Shown here one piece after another: positions 35,616 through 44,991 of a stretch of 64,000 nucleotides of DNA (its first letter is position 1; each line of letters opens with the position of its first letter). This DNA comes from Bacteroidia bacterium (GTDB lineage: Bacteria; Bacteroidota; Bacteroidia; NS11-12g; UBA955), in assembly GCA_030158725.1 (NCBI GenBank), contig JAOASJ010000127.1, forward strand, positions 35,511 through 99,510. The letters run 5' to 3'. Both the position numbers and the translations under genes were made by a program. Below the pieces are notes generated by a model that was not told the DNA's origin, did no database searches, and saw only the letters and a list, made by a program, of their open reading frames with translations.

Positions 35616-36471
35616 AAAGAATATTTTTTTAGTACTTATTGCCGCATTGTTTTTTGCGTCTTGTAACAACTATTCTAAAACAGAATCTGGTTTAAGATTT
35701 AAGTTTTTGAAACGCAGTGAGAAACAAAACCTTCCTAATCTTGGTCAGTATTTACAATGCTATTACAGCATAGAGAATTCTGAAGATTCTGTTGTGCACT
35801 CTATTTTTGGTAAAACTCCAGATAGAATAATGTTGACCCAGTTTACCCATAAAGGAGGTGATATTATGGAAGCTTTATCTATAATGGCTGAAGGAGATAG
35901 TGCTCAATTTTTAATTAGTGCGGATTCATTTTATTTAAAAACAAGACAAGAAGAACTACCTTCATACGTAAAACCTGGAACAGATTTGAAATTCACCGTT
36001 AAAATGGATAAATTCTTAACCAAGTACCAAGTAGATAGTTTGGTGAATGTAGAAAAGTTAGCCCGTTGGAATGATGAGATTGTAAACATCAACAATTACG
36101 TGAGAAAAAGCGGCTTAGTGGTAAAATTGGATACCTTAACTGGAATTCGTATGCAGTTCCATCAGAAAGGTGCCGACACAGCCAAACAGATTATTGAAGG
36201 CTCAGTGGTTAAATTTCATTTTATAGGAAAATTAATGGACGGCACTGAATTTTATAATTCATACACTGCAGGACAACCACAAACCGTGAAGGTGAGTAGA
36301 ACCCAGTTTCAACCAATAGGAATGTATGAGATGTTAATCAGAATGAGAAATGGCGATAAAGCCACATTTATATTGCCTTACGATCTTGCCTTTGGGGCCA
36401 AGGGAGTAGAGGCCATGATACCACCATATTCAACCCTTGTTTACGAACTTAATATATTGAACGTACAATAA
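35608..36471 (+). CDS. FKBP-type isomerase lipoprotein (GldI-like)
   Basis: A 287-residue lipoprotein (lipobox FFASC, cysteine 19). The N-terminal half looks like a degenerate FKBP-like domain. The C-terminal half is a recognisable FKBP-type peptidyl-prolyl isomerase domain (VVKFHFIGKLMDGTEFYNSY, then GDKATFILPYDLAFGAKG and IPPYSTLVYELNIL). GldI is an FKBP lipoprotein needed for gliding and T9SS function. The matching lipobox, domain and NrnA neighbour suggest this is its counterpart, but the assignment is inference. It overlaps nrnA. Confidence 0.7.
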   Translation: MDKKNIFLVLIAALFFASCNNYSKTESGLRFKFLKRSEKQNLPNLGQYLQCYYSIENSEDSVVHSIFGKTPDRIMLTQFTHKGGDIMEALSIMAEGDSAQFLISADSFYLKTRQEELPSYVKPGTDLKFTVKMDKFLTKYQVDSLVNVEKLARWNDEIVNINNYVRKSGLVVKLDTLTGIRMQFHQKGADTAKQIIEGSVVKFHFIGKLMDGTEFYNSYTAGQPQTVKVSRTQFQPIGMYEMLIRMRNGDKATFILPYDLAFGAKGVEAMIPPYSTLVYELNILNVQ

Positions 36472-36476
36472 TTTAT

Positions 36477-37325
36477 ATGAAATTTAAATCTGTTATTATT
36501 AGCACTTCTGCCTTATGCGCTCTTATCGTATTGGCAAGTATGGTTGCTCAGAAATCTAAACCTGCTGCTAAACCTAGTACTGCGCAGGTGGCAACAAAAA
36601 ATGACACCATTACTTGCAAATCAGGTTTGAGGTATGTTATCACTCAAAAAAATCCTAAAGGTGTTCAAGCCGTTAAAGGAGATAGAGTTGAGGCACATTA
36701 TACTGGCACTTTATTGAATGGAAAAAAGTTTGATAGTTCTAGAGATAGAGACCAAACATTTTCATTTACACTTGGCCAAGGTGAAGTAATAGCGGGCTGG
36801 GATGAAGGATTTGCTATTTTAAGAAAAGGTGAAAAAGCTACTTTGATAATTCCTGCTTCTTTGGGTTATGGTTCTGCAGATATGGGTGATATTCCACCGA
36901 ATTCAACATTGATTTTTGATGTAGAATTGGTAAATGTTCAGAAACCAATTGCTTACAAACCATTTTCTGGAAAAGGGAAAGATACCGTTCGTTTATCATC
37001 AGGATTAAAATACATAGTAATAGACAAAGGCAATCCGAAAATGAAAGCCCAGTTAAACCAAACTGCTTCAGTTTACTATGCAGGTTATTTGATGGACGGA
37101 ACTAAATTTGATGGTAATTTCGACCGCTTCGAGCCTATCATTGTCCCTGTAACAGGTGCTGGTATGATAAAGGGTTGGCAAGAAATTTTGCCTAGAATGA
37201 ACAAAGGAATGAAAGTTAGAGTGATTATTCCTCCAGCTTTGGCCTATGGTGCACAAGGATATCCAGGTGTTATTCCACCAAACGCAACAATAGTTTTTGA
37301 TATGTTTTTATCTGATTTGAAATAA
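36477..37325 (+). CDS. Tandem FKBP-type peptidyl-prolyl isomerase
   Basis: A 282-residue exported protein with an N-terminal signal or anchor (about residues 5-24) and two FKBP domains. The first (about residues 45-155) has VEAHYTGTLLNGKKFDSSRD and GYGSADMGDIPPNSTLIFDVEL; the second (about residues 172-282) has ASVYYAGYLMDGTKFDGNFD and AYGAQGYPGVIPPNATIVFDM. It probably catalyses proline isomerisation on periplasmic proteins. It follows the GldI-like gene by 5 bases; its stop TAA overlaps the rfbB ATG (TAATG). Confidence 0.88.
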   Translation: MKFKSVIISTSALCALIVLASMVAQKSKPAAKPSTAQVATKNDTITCKSGLRYVITQKNPKGVQAVKGDRVEAHYTGTLLNGKKFDSSRDRDQTFSFTLGQGEVIAGWDEGFAILRKGEKATLIIPASLGYGSADMGDIPPNSTLIFDVELVNVQKPIAYKPFSGKGKDTVRLSSGLKYIVIDKGNPKMKAQLNQTASVYYAGYLMDGTKFDGNFDRFEPIIVPVTGAGMIKGWQEILPRMNKGMKVRVIIPPALAYGAQGYPGVIPPNATIVFDMFLSDLK

Positions 37326-38383
37326 TGGCTAGAAAACTTTTAATCACAGGAGGCGCAGGTTTTATTGGTTCACACGTTGTAAGACGTTTTGTGAAACTGT
37401 ATGCCAATGACCAAATTTTCAATTTAGATAAATTGACTTATGCGGGCAATTTGGAAAACCTTAGAGATATTGAAAACAGTGCAAATTATACCTTCGTAAA
37501 AGGAGATATTACAGACACAGAATTTATAAGAAATTTATTTGAAACCCATCAATTTGATGGTGTAATACATTTAGCGGCTGAGTCGCACGTTGACAGGTCG
37601 ATTCACAGTCCTATGGACTTTGTAATGACCAATGTTGTTGGAACTGTTAATTTGTTAAATGCAGCCAAAGGAATTTGGAATGGAAACTATGAAGGTAAAT
37701 TATTTTACCATGTTAGTACCGACGAAGTATACGGACAATTAGGCGACGAAGGCAAGTTTTTAGAAACAACACCTTACGATCCTAATTCACCATATTCAGC
37801 ATCTAAAGCTTCTAGCGACCATTTTGTCCGTGCTTATCAGCATACTTATGGAATGCCAGTCAAGATATCAAATTGCAGCAACAACTATGGTTCTCACCAT
37901 TTTCCTGAGAAGTTAATACCATTGATGATTAACAATATCATGCAAAAGAAACCATTGCCGGTTTATGGCAAGGGAGAGAATGTACGCGATTGGTTGTTTG
38001 TAGAAGACCATGCAGCTGCTATTGATGTTATTTTCCACCAAGGTAAGATTGGTGATACGTATAATATTGGTGGAAACAACGAGTGGAAGAACATAGATTT
38101 GGTTAAGTTCTTATGCCGTTTAATGGACTCTAAACTTGGAAGAACAGAAGGCGAATCTGAACAATTGATAACCTATGTAACAGACCGTGCTGGTCACGAC
38201 TTTAGATATGCAATTGACTCTTCAAAATTAATGAGTGAATTAAATTGGAAGCCATCAGTTACCTTTGAACAAGGATTGGAAAAAACGGTTGATTGGTATT
38301 TGGCAAATCAGGAATGGTTGCACCACGTTACCAGCGGGGCTTACCAAAGTTATTATCAAAATATGTATTCAAACAGATCATGA
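37325..38383 (+). CDS. rfbB: dTDP-glucose 4,6-dehydratase
   Basis: A 352-residue extended SDR enzyme that converts dTDP-glucose to dTDP-4-keto-6-deoxyglucose, a precursor of rhamnose and other deoxysugars. It has the NAD loop [10 protein letters not shown], the [10 protein letters not shown] motif, the active-site [10 protein letters not shown] with Thr-Asp-Glu, and the [11 protein letters not shown]yr-Lys pair. The [17 protein letters not shown] and [16 protein letters not shown] segments are also typical. The stop overlaps rfbA (ATGA). rfbC and rfbD are not adjacent, so the final sugar is unknown. Confidence 0.95.
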   Translation: MARKLLITGGAGFIGSHVVRRFVKLYANDQIFNLDKLTYAGNLENLRDIENSANYTFVKGDITDTEFIRNLFETHQFDGVIHLAAESHVDRSIHSPMDFVMTNVVGTVNLLNAAKGIWNGNYEGKLFYHVSTDEVYGQLGDEGKFLETTPYDPNSPYSASKASSDHFVRAYQHTYGMPVKISNCSNNYGSHHFPEKLIPLMINNIMQKKPLPVYGKGENVRDWLFVEDHAAAIDVIFHQGKIGDTYNIGGNNEWKNIDLVKFLCRLMDSKLGRTEGESEQLITYVTDRAGHDFRYAIDSSKLMSELNWKPSVTFEQGLEKTVDWYLANQEWLHHVTSGAYQSYYQNMYSNRS

Positions 38384-39249
38384 AAGGAATAATATTAGCA
38401 GGAGGAAGTGGCACGCGTTTGCACCCATTAACTTTAGCAGTTAGTAAGCAAATGATGCCAGTTTATGATAAACCAATGGTGTATTACCCATTGTCTATCT
38501 TAATGATGGCTGGAATTAAAGAAATATTGATTATTTCTACCCCACATGATTTGCCACATTTTCAAAAATTATTGGGTGATGGTTCACAATTAGGTTGTCA
38601 ATTTTCTTATGCTGAACAAGCTGTTCCAAATGGATTGGCTCAAGCATTTGTTATTGGTAAAGAATTTATAGGAAAAGATAAGGTGGCTTTAATTTTAGGT
38701 GACAATATTTTCTTTGGAGCATCTTTACAAAGATTGTTACAAAGCAATAACGATCCTGAAGGTGGCGTAATTTATGCCTACCATGTGAGTGACCCTGAAC
38801 GTTATGGTGTTGTTGAGTTTGATGAAAACAATGTTGCCATAAGCATAGAAGAAAAACCATTGCATCCCAAATCAAATTACGCAGTTCCTGGTTTGTATTT
38901 TTACGACAACCAAGTGGTTGAAATTGCTGAGAATTTGAAACCTTCTCCACGTGGAGAATATGAAATTACTGACGTCAATAAAGTATACTTGGAGAAAGGC
39001 CAATTAAAAGTTGGAATATTAGAAAGAGGTACCGCATGGTTGGATACAGGTACGTTTAATAGTTTGATGCAAGCAGGTCAATTTGTTCAAGTAATTGAAG
39101 AAAGACAAGGTTTGAAAATTGGAAGTATAGAAGAGGTTGCTTGGAGAATGAAATTTATAGATGATGAGCAACTAAGAAAGGTGGCAGAGCCTTTGACAAA
39201 AAGTGGTTACGGAACTTATTTATTAGGTTTAATTAAACATGAAAAATAG
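38380..39249 (+). CDS. rfbA: Glucose-1-phosphate thymidylyltransferase
   Basis: A 289-residue nucleotidyltransferase from ATG 38380, which overlaps the rfbB stop by 4 bases. The frame extends upstream to 38293, but that part lies inside rfbB and is not conserved. It shows the signature [16 protein letters not shown], the [16 protein letters not shown] lysine motif, [11 protein letters not shown] with the metal aspartate, and [20 protein letters not shown]. It makes dTDP-glucose, the substrate of RfbB. It overlaps the export lipoprotein gene by 11 bases. Confidence 0.96.
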   Translation: MKGIILAGGSGTRLHPLTLAVSKQMMPVYDKPMVYYPLSILMMAGIKEILIISTPHDLPHFQKLLGDGSQLGCQFSYAEQAVPNGLAQAFVIGKEFIGKDKVALILGDNIFFGASLQRLLQSNNDPEGGVIYAYHVSDPERYGVVEFDENNVAISIEEKPLHPKSNYAVPGLYFYDNQVVEIAENLKPSPRGEYEITDVNKVYLEKGQLKVGILERGTAWLDTGTFNSLMQAGQFVQVIEERQGLKIGSIEEVAWRMKFIDDEQLRKVAEPLTKSGYGTYLLGLIKHEK

Positions 39250-40018
39250 CAAATACCTTTTTATTGTTTTAGTCGTTGGTTTGTTGCTGCAAAGCTGCAA
39301 AACCTATACTTCTAACATTATTTTAAAAGCTGAGCCTACCGATATTAATTGGAAATCTGCTTATGAAAAAGCAATAGTAGAAAATCCAATTAAAGTTGGT
39401 GACAAAATCCAGTATTCAATATACACCAATCAAGGGGAATCGATTATAGATCCGGGTGGAAATTTACTAGCCGCCAAATCATTTGGTGATGGTAATAATA
39501 CAGCAGTTGATAAACCAACCTATGATGTATTAGAATCAGGCATGTGTCTTTTTCCTTTATTGGGAAAGATATCAGTTGTAGGTTTAAAAACTTCACAACT
39601 GGACAGTCTCTTATCGGTTAAGTATGAAACCTATTACAACGGTGTTTATGTGATTTCAAAAGTTATCAATAAAAAGATAATGGTATTGGGAGGTAAAGGC
39701 GGACAAATCATACCATTTAACAGCAATATGAATCTTTTAGAAGCTTTAGCCATTTATGGTGGAATCAATGATCAATCTAAAGGATACAACATTCGTATTA
39801 TTCGCGGAGATTTAAAAAACCCTGAGGTTACAGTAGTTAACTTAAGAACAATAAGTGATATGAAAAATTCCATTGTGAATTTGCGTCCTGATGACATCAT
39901 TTACATTGAACCTATAAGACGTCCTGGAACTGAGGCGGTTCGTGATAACATGTATATTTTTAATATAATTCAATTGTTGATTACCATGTCCTTATTGGTA
40001 AATTCATTTACAAAATAA
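39239..40018 (+). CDS. Polysaccharide export lipoprotein (Wza-like)
   Basis: A 259-residue lipoprotein (lipobox LLQSC, cysteine about 20) with the polysaccharide biosynthesis/export domain ([27 protein letters not shown]) and a following SLBB-like ligand domain ([27 protein letters not shown]). A C-terminal hydrophobic segment (about residues 240-257) resembles the membrane-spanning helix of Wza. It is expected to be the outer-membrane exit of an exopolysaccharide or capsule system, working with the autokinase 3 bases downstream. Confidence 0.86.
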   Translation: MKNSKYLFIVLVVGLLLQSCKTYTSNIILKAEPTDINWKSAYEKAIVENPIKVGDKIQYSIYTNQGESIIDPGGNLLAAKSFGDGNNTAVDKPTYDVLESGMCLFPLLGKISVVGLKTSQLDSLLSVKYETYYNGVYVISKVINKKIMVLGGKGGQIIPFNSNMNLLEALAIYGGINDQSKGYNIRIIRGDLKNPEVTVVNLRTISDMKNSIVNLRPDDIIYIEPIRRPGTEAVRDNMYIFNIIQLLITMSLLVNSFTK

Positions 40019-40021
40019 AAT

Positions 40022-42436
40022 ATGATAGATTTCGAATCAGAAAGCGGGCAAATAGACAATAGAGTAGTTCAGGACGAAGGTGCTGGTTTTTCAAGTGAGA
40101 AACTGATACTTATCCTAAAAAAATATTGGTTTTGGATTCCAATTTCTATTTTGCTTTCAAGTGTTGGCGCACATTATTATTTAAAATATAGTAAGCCAGT
40201 TTATCAAGCAAGTTCATCCATTCGTTTGGAAGTTCAAAAAGAAGCAAGCAATGCTGGTATAGCCACTGTTCAAACCATTCAAGTTGAGAATTTAGATGGT
40301 GAAATTGAACTTATTCGTTCGCAAAGAGTGGCTCAGGAAGTACTAAATTTAATTGATTTAAATGTTTCGTATTTTGCGGAAGGAAATATATTAACAACAG
40401 AAATATACAAGGCATCTCCTTTCAAAGTTCAAGTATTTTCTGACCCTAAATTCACCCAATTCGACAAAGAATTTACCATAACTTTTGTCAGTAAGTATGA
40501 GTTTAACTTCAATGAAAAGGATGGTGACAAGAAGAAGTCAAAAATTTATAAAATAGGTGACCCGATTGAATTGGGTCAATTTAAATTTACCATTCAATGG
40601 AGTAGCGCCCACGACCAAGACATTGAAGGAAAAGAATTCATTTTCAAAATTAATAGCCACAATGCATTAACTTCATATTTGTTAAGCAATTTAACGGTTA
40701 TAGCGAGTAGTATAGAAGCAAGAACTTTAGCCATAGGGTTTACTGACTGCAACAGAGAAAAGGCAAGAGATATCGTAAATGCTTACGATACTGTTTATTT
40801 GCGCCAATCACTAGAGAAAAAGCAGAAGTCACACGAACAAACCTTGTTGTTTATCAAAAATCAAATTGAAGAAACTGCAGGAAAATTGGAGTCTTATGAG
40901 AATGACTTAGAGACTTTTGTAAAACAAAATGGTTCTGTTTCTCCTAATGTTGAATTAAATGAGATTGTTAAACAAGTTGAAGAACTTGAAAAATCAAAAG
41001 AAGAGTTAAAACGCGGTGCAAAGAACTATTCGGATATACTAACTTTTATACAATCTGATGCGAGTAAAGACAATATTATTCCTTTGGTTTTTGGTACGCC
41101 GGTAATTCAGGTTGCTGATGGTATTAACAAATTAAATGAGCTTTACAAGCAAAGAGAAATGTTAAAGATTTCTAACAAAGAAGTTACACTTCCTTTTAGA
41201 AAATTGGAATTAGAAATTTCTATTGTTAAGTCTCAACTCCTTAGTTATGTAAATGAATCGAAAAAAATAATCACTGAGCAAACAGCAGAAATTAATTCAA
41301 AGATTTCAAAATTGAGTTCTCAATTCTCGGGCTTGCCGGATAAAGAAACCGAATTAAACCGATTAAAACGTTTTAATTCATTGTATGAAAAATACTATTT
41401 AGATTTAATAGAAAAACAAATAGAGTATCAGATTTCTAAGGCTGGAACGGTGCCTGAGTTTACCATTTTGTCTGAAGCTTATGCAAGTGAAACGCCAATA
41501 TCTCCAAATAAACAAAGGGTGTGGTTATTCTTCTTATTGATTGGAGTCCTTCCAGTATCAGTGTTTATTGCTATTAAATATTTGTTGATGAATGTGATTT
41601 ACAGTCAACAACAAATTGAAAATATTTTGATGGCTCCTATCTTAGGTTCAATTCCAACTTACACCAAGAAAATGAATGCTTCAACTTTGGTGGTTGACAA
41701 AAATCCTAAGTCAGCTATTAGTGAATCTTTGCGTTCAATCAGAACAAATTCTGATTTTATGTTGCCTAAAAAGTCGAAGCAAATTATTGGGGTTACCTCA
41801 ACCATAAGTGGTGAAGGTAAAACATTCTTTGCGATCAATTATGCGGCAATTTTAGCCTTAACTGGTAAGAAAGTAATGATATTAGACTTGGACATGCGCA
41901 AACCAAAAATCCACGTTGGATTTAACGTTGACAACAGCATTGGTATGAGTTCTATTTTGTCTGGAATGAATAACTGGCGTGATGCAGTTAAAACATCAAC
42001 TTTAAATAATTTGCACTTCATACCTGCAGGACCAATTCCACCAAATCCAAATGAATTGCTGTTGAAAGGGGAATTTGACGAATTGATAGATCAACTTTTT
42101 CAAGAATACGACGTGATTATGGCAGATAATCCTCCGATAGGATTGGTAACAGATGCCAGTACTGTGTTTAGAAGATGCGATTTGTCAATTTATGTTGTTC
42201 GTTCTGGTTACTCAAAAGAAGCTGTTATTGGCAATATAAATGCACTTTATAAGAGCAAAAATTACAACAACCTTTCTGTGGTTATCAATGATGTGAACAG
42301 GAAGAATACTTACGGTAATAAATATGGTTATGGCTATGGTTATGGATACGGATATGGTTATGGCTATGGTTATTATGAAGACGATAAAGACCACGCAAAA
42401 TGGTGGCACAAATTCATTCCTTTTAAAAAGAAATAA
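40022..42436 (+). CDS. Polysaccharide co-polymerase and tyrosine autokinase (Wzc-like)
   Basis: An 804-residue inner-membrane protein. It has an N-terminal Wzz domain with a first membrane helix (about residues 40-57), a long periplasmic coiled-coil region, a second membrane helix (about residues 500-522) and a cytoplasmic BY-kinase domain. The kinase shows Walker A STISGEGKTFF (Lys600), Walker A' MILDLDMRKP and Walker B VIMADNPP. The C-terminus has the tyrosine cluster of autophosphorylating enzymes, here a run of Tyr-Gly pairs from residue 768. It controls chain length and export. Its stop overlaps the phosphatase gene (TAATG). Confidence 0.93.
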   Translation: MIDFESESGQIDNRVVQDEGAGFSSEKLILILKKYWFWIPISILLSSVGAHYYLKYSKPVYQASSSIRLEVQKEASNAGIATVQTIQVENLDGEIELIRSQRVAQEVLNLIDLNVSYFAEGNILTTEIYKASPFKVQVFSDPKFTQFDKEFTITFVSKYEFNFNEKDGDKKKSKIYKIGDPIELGQFKFTIQWSSAHDQDIEGKEFIFKINSHNALTSYLLSNLTVIASSIEARTLAIGFTDCNREKARDIVNAYDTVYLRQSLEKKQKSHEQTLLFIKNQIEETAGKLESYENDLETFVKQNGSVSPNVELNEIVKQVEELEKSKEELKRGAKNYSDILTFIQSDASKDNIIPLVFGTPVIQVADGINKLNELYKQREMLKISNKEVTLPFRKLELEISIVKSQLLSYVNESKKIITEQTAEINSKISKLSSQFSGLPDKETELNRLKRFNSLYEKYYLDLIEKQIEYQISKAGTVPEFTILSEAYASETPISPNKQRVWLFFLLIGVLPVSVFIAIKYLLMNVIYSQQQIENILMAPILGSIPTYTKKMNASTLVVDKNPKSAISESLRSIRTNSDFMLPKKSKQIIGVTSTISGEGKTFFAINYAAILALTGKKVMILDLDMRKPKIHVGFNVDNSIGMSSILSGMNNWRDAVKTSTLNNLHFIPAGPIPPNPNELLLKGEFDELIDQLFQEYDVIMADNPPIGLVTDASTVFRRCDLSIYVVRSGYSKEAVIGNINALYKSKNYNNLSVVINDVNRKNTYGNKYGYGYGYGYGYGYGYGYYEDDKDHAKWWHKFIPFKKK
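42323..42376 (+). repeat. Hexanucleotide repeat encoding the Tyr-Gly tail
   Basis: Eight consecutive TAY-GGN units (42323-42370), six of them TATGG plus one variable base, followed by two further Tyr codons. The six-base period keeps the frame whatever the copy number, so the number of phosphorylatable tyrosines could vary by slippage. Confidence 0.75.
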
Positions 42437-43167
42437 TGGGTTTTTTAGACCGTTTATTCGGCAGCAGTAAATTGGATTACATGCCCTTGAAATGGGACAT
42501 GCACAACCACATCTTGTTTGGTATAGATGATGGCTCGAAGTCCATTGAATATTCTCTAGATATGGCTAAGAGTTTTATAGACCTTGGCTTTGAGAGAATA
42601 ATTGCGACGCCGCATATAATGAGCGATTATTATCCGAATAATAGAAGCATTATAGAAGACAAAAAAAATAAATTGGAATTGGCTTTGGCTGAAAACAATT
42701 TGAATTTGAAAATTGACTTCGCAGCTGAATACTATATCGATGAAGTTTTTTATGATTTGATAAAATCAAAAGGCGATGTTTTAACCTTTCATGGCAACCA
42801 TGTTTTGGTGGAAACATCTTTTATGAACAAACCAGTTTTCTTTAACCAACTTTTATTCGAAATAAAAACAGCAGGATATATGCCGGTATTGGCGCATCCT
42901 GAACGTTATATATATCTGCAAGACGATTACGAAGATGCAGAAAGGATATTAGACAGTGGTGTTAAATTTCAAATTAATTTGATGTCATTGGCCTCATATT
43001 ACTCACCTATGGCAAAGAAGTTTGCACAATGGATGATTAAGAACGGGCACTATCATTTTCTTGGAACAGATGCCCATAGCATCAACCATTTGAAAGTTGT
43101 AAAAGAAGTTTTAGGTTCTAAGCTGTTTTCTCAAATCGACTTTGATAAAGTTGAGAACGCTAAATAA
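42436..43167 (+). CDS. CpsB/CapC-family tyrosine phosphatase
   Basis: A 243-residue PHP-fold metal-dependent protein-tyrosine phosphatase. Visible metal-binding blocks are WDMHNHILFGIDDG, RIIATPHIMSDYY, VLAHPERY and LGTDAHSI. Enzymes of this group dephosphorylate the tyrosine cluster of the cognate autokinase, here encoded directly upstream with a 1-base overlap. This phosphatase type was first known from Gram-positive capsule loci; Proteobacteria usually use the unrelated Wzb. It is the last gene of the run that begins at 34596. Confidence 0.92.
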   Translation: MGFLDRLFGSSKLDYMPLKWDMHNHILFGIDDGSKSIEYSLDMAKSFIDLGFERIIATPHIMSDYYPNNRSIIEDKKNKLELALAENNLNLKIDFAAEYYIDEVFYDLIKSKGDVLTFHGNHVLVETSFMNKPVFFNQLLFEIKTAGYMPVLAHPERYIYLQDDYEDAERILDSGVKFQINLMSLASYYSPMAKKFAQWMIKNGHYHFLGTDAHSINHLKVVKEVLGSKLFSQIDFDKVENAK

Positions 43168-43170
43168 GAA

Positions 43171-44469
43171 TTAATTCTCAGCGTTTTTTCTCAATACATT
43201 CCAATTTGAAATGCACAATACCATGGTAAATAATAATGGAATTACAGGCATTAAGAATCTACTTGCGCCTATTGGGCCTGTTAAGAAAACAATGTAAAAT
43301 GGGAAGCAAAACAAGGCCAATCTAATGAATATTGGTAGCTTTGTGTTGATCAAGAATTTTGCAATTATTATGGTTTTAAATAGATTGAAAATAAAGAGTA
43401 TTACCAATATTATTCCTAAGGGATTTAAAATTGATTTAAACACCCGCATCAAAGCATTGTCTTTGTTTGTTTCATAAAGCAGATTTTTTCCGTGACTTAG
43501 TCCGAAAAATTGACTTAAATCAAAGCGGCCAGGATCTAAAACACAAAACGCCATACCTCGAAGGTGAAGAAATATGTAGGTTCCTAGGTTTTCTTTTATA
43601 AGCGACTTACTCGATGTGTTTAAGAATTCTTGTTTGGTAGCATAAGTGCCTTGTAAATTGCCCTTAAAATGAATCTCATCAACCATAGAATCTGCCTTGT
43701 GCTCGCCGTATTTGTACATCAACATGGTATAGGTGTTATAGTGGAGCAAATTGATGGTGCTGATGGATGAATATTGTTTGTAGCCTGTTCTTGACTGGTT
43801 CCAGGATATAGTTATAAAAATAAAGACTATGGGGAGCAAACTAGGTAAGAAGTATTTAAGGTTAAATTTTGGTAAAAACCTCAACAAACAGATGATTGGA
43901 TAGGCATAAGCAAAGGGCATAAAAACAGGCTTCAATGCCAACCCGGACATGATTATTAAGGCCGAAATAAGTGACCATTTAAAATTGAGTGGTTTGCAAA
44001 TTTGTATAAATACCAAGGCACACAAGCACAACTGCAAAAATGTTTCACTCATGATGGTGTTGCAATAAATGTATTGAGACAAGCTAAAAGCTGCAAATAA
44101 ACTTGCGTGCTTCCAATTGATATTTATTTTGAGAAAATTTAATATTTTGACACAAAGATAGAAGCTAAAAAGACTGGCTGCATTTTGGCTCAAATACACC
44201 AAAAATAAGAATATGAAATTGTATCCAAAGCTAATGGTTTTAAAAAAAGCGAGAATTAGTGGGTATAATATAGGCCTTTTGCTTAACCAATCGGGGTTAT
44301 AGGCATGGTTTAGATTCCAAGAATACAGGGTGTGGTGGTTTAATAAATTGTCGGCTGCATAGATATATTCCTTGCTGTCTTGTAAAATGCTGTTTTCCCA
44401 AAACAACTGTTTGCCCATAAAGAGTAAATGAAGGGAAATAAGCAATATCCAAAAACGTCTTTGATCCAC
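43171..44469 (-). CDS. Multi-pass membrane protein, probable GT-C glycosyltransferase
   Basis: A 432-residue protein with about ten membrane helices. An early acidic loop after the first helix (ENSILQDSKEYIYAADNLL) resembles the catalytic loop of GT-C/GT39-type transferases, which move sugars from polyprenyl phosphate carriers on the periplasmic side. The assignment rests on topology and this loop only. The frame starts with GTG at 44469, two codons after an in-frame stop; no ATG occurs before residue 18. It is convergent with the phosphatase gene, 3 bases away. Confidence 0.6.
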   Translation of the reverse strand: MDQRRFWILLISLHLLFMGKQLFWENSILQDSKEYIYAADNLLNHHTLYSWNLNHAYNPDWLSKRPILYPLILAFFKTISFGYNFIFLFLVYLSQNAASLFSFYLCVKILNFLKININWKHASLFAAFSLSQYIYCNTIMSETFLQLCLCALVFIQICKPLNFKWSLISALIIMSGLALKPVFMPFAYAYPIICLLRFLPKFNLKYFLPSLLPIVFIFITISWNQSRTGYKQYSSISTINLLHYNTYTMLMYKYGEHKADSMVDEIHFKGNLQGTYATKQEFLNTSSKSLIKENLGTYIFLHLRGMAFCVLDPGRFDLSQFFGLSHGKNLLYETNKDNALMRVFKSILNPLGIILVILFIFNLFKTIIIAKFLINTKLPIFIRLALFCFPFYIVFLTGPIGASRFLMPVIPLLFTMVLCISNWNVLRKNAEN

Positions 44470-44559
44470 CTTTCAATGATAAGCATTTTTTAAATTTTAG
44501 CAAAAATTGAATCCCAGGTAAGCAAATTCAAGCAACTTGAGCCAAGGTTTTGGAATGGG

Positions 44560-44590
44560 TTGACTAAGCGCCTAGAAATTCTTACTTTTG
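44560..44590 (+). promoter_or_regulatory. Promoter of the hypothetical gene/GT2 pair
   Basis: TTG (44560-44562), a 20-base spacer and TACTTTTG (44583-44590) form a good Bacteroidota promoter. The longest reading frame of the next gene begins with this very TTG, which shows that the frame's first 13 codons are promoter DNA and not coding. Confidence 0.65.
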
Positions 44591-44598
44591 CAAAGAAT

Positions 44599-44991
44599 AT
44601 GATGACAGAAGATATGCTCCGTTCTTATCTCAACACTTTGAGACTTGATTTGAATTTGTACAAAGATTCTATTAAGGAAGTAAGTGAAGATATTATCAAT
44701 GAAGGCTATAGCAAGTATCCTATTTTTATTGCCCACCAAGAAGATGTTAAATTGGGTGAGGTAATATTGGACCGCGATGAACTAGGAACTAATTTCACCA
44801 TTCAAGCCAGCACCTTGGAAGATTTGGTTTCTAAGAATATAATTCTACCTAAAAACGTCGATAAATTTAAAACTGCATACAAAGACCCTTTGGTTCAATG
44901 CTGCATTTTTTTGGTAAGCAGCCATGGTGCGCAATTTATTTTTGTTCCTTACGAACTTCCCGCAGCACCTGAAACACCTGAACAAGAATAA
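44599..44991 (+). CDS. Conserved hypothetical protein
   Basis: A 130-residue soluble acidic protein from ATG 44599 (a second ATG follows at 44602). It has an N-terminal helical part (MLRSYLNTLRLDLNLYKDSI) and a mixed alpha/beta remainder with FIAHQEDVKLGEVILDRDEL. No catalytic motif or signal peptide is seen. Its TAA overlaps the ATG of the GT2 gene (TAATG), so the two are probably translated together. The family is not recognised with confidence; function unknown. Confidence 0.6.
   Translation: MMTEDMLRSYLNTLRLDLNLYKDSIKEVSEDIINEGYSKYPIFIAHQEDVKLGEVILDRDELGTNFTIQASTLEDLVSKNIILPKNVDKFKTAYKDPLVQCCIFLVSSHGAQFIFVPYELPAAPETPEQE

Noticed and set aside
42323..42376. Short tandem repeat considered as a phase-variable frameshift switch
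   Set aside because: The unit is six bases, so copy-number change keeps the reading frame and cannot switch the gene off.
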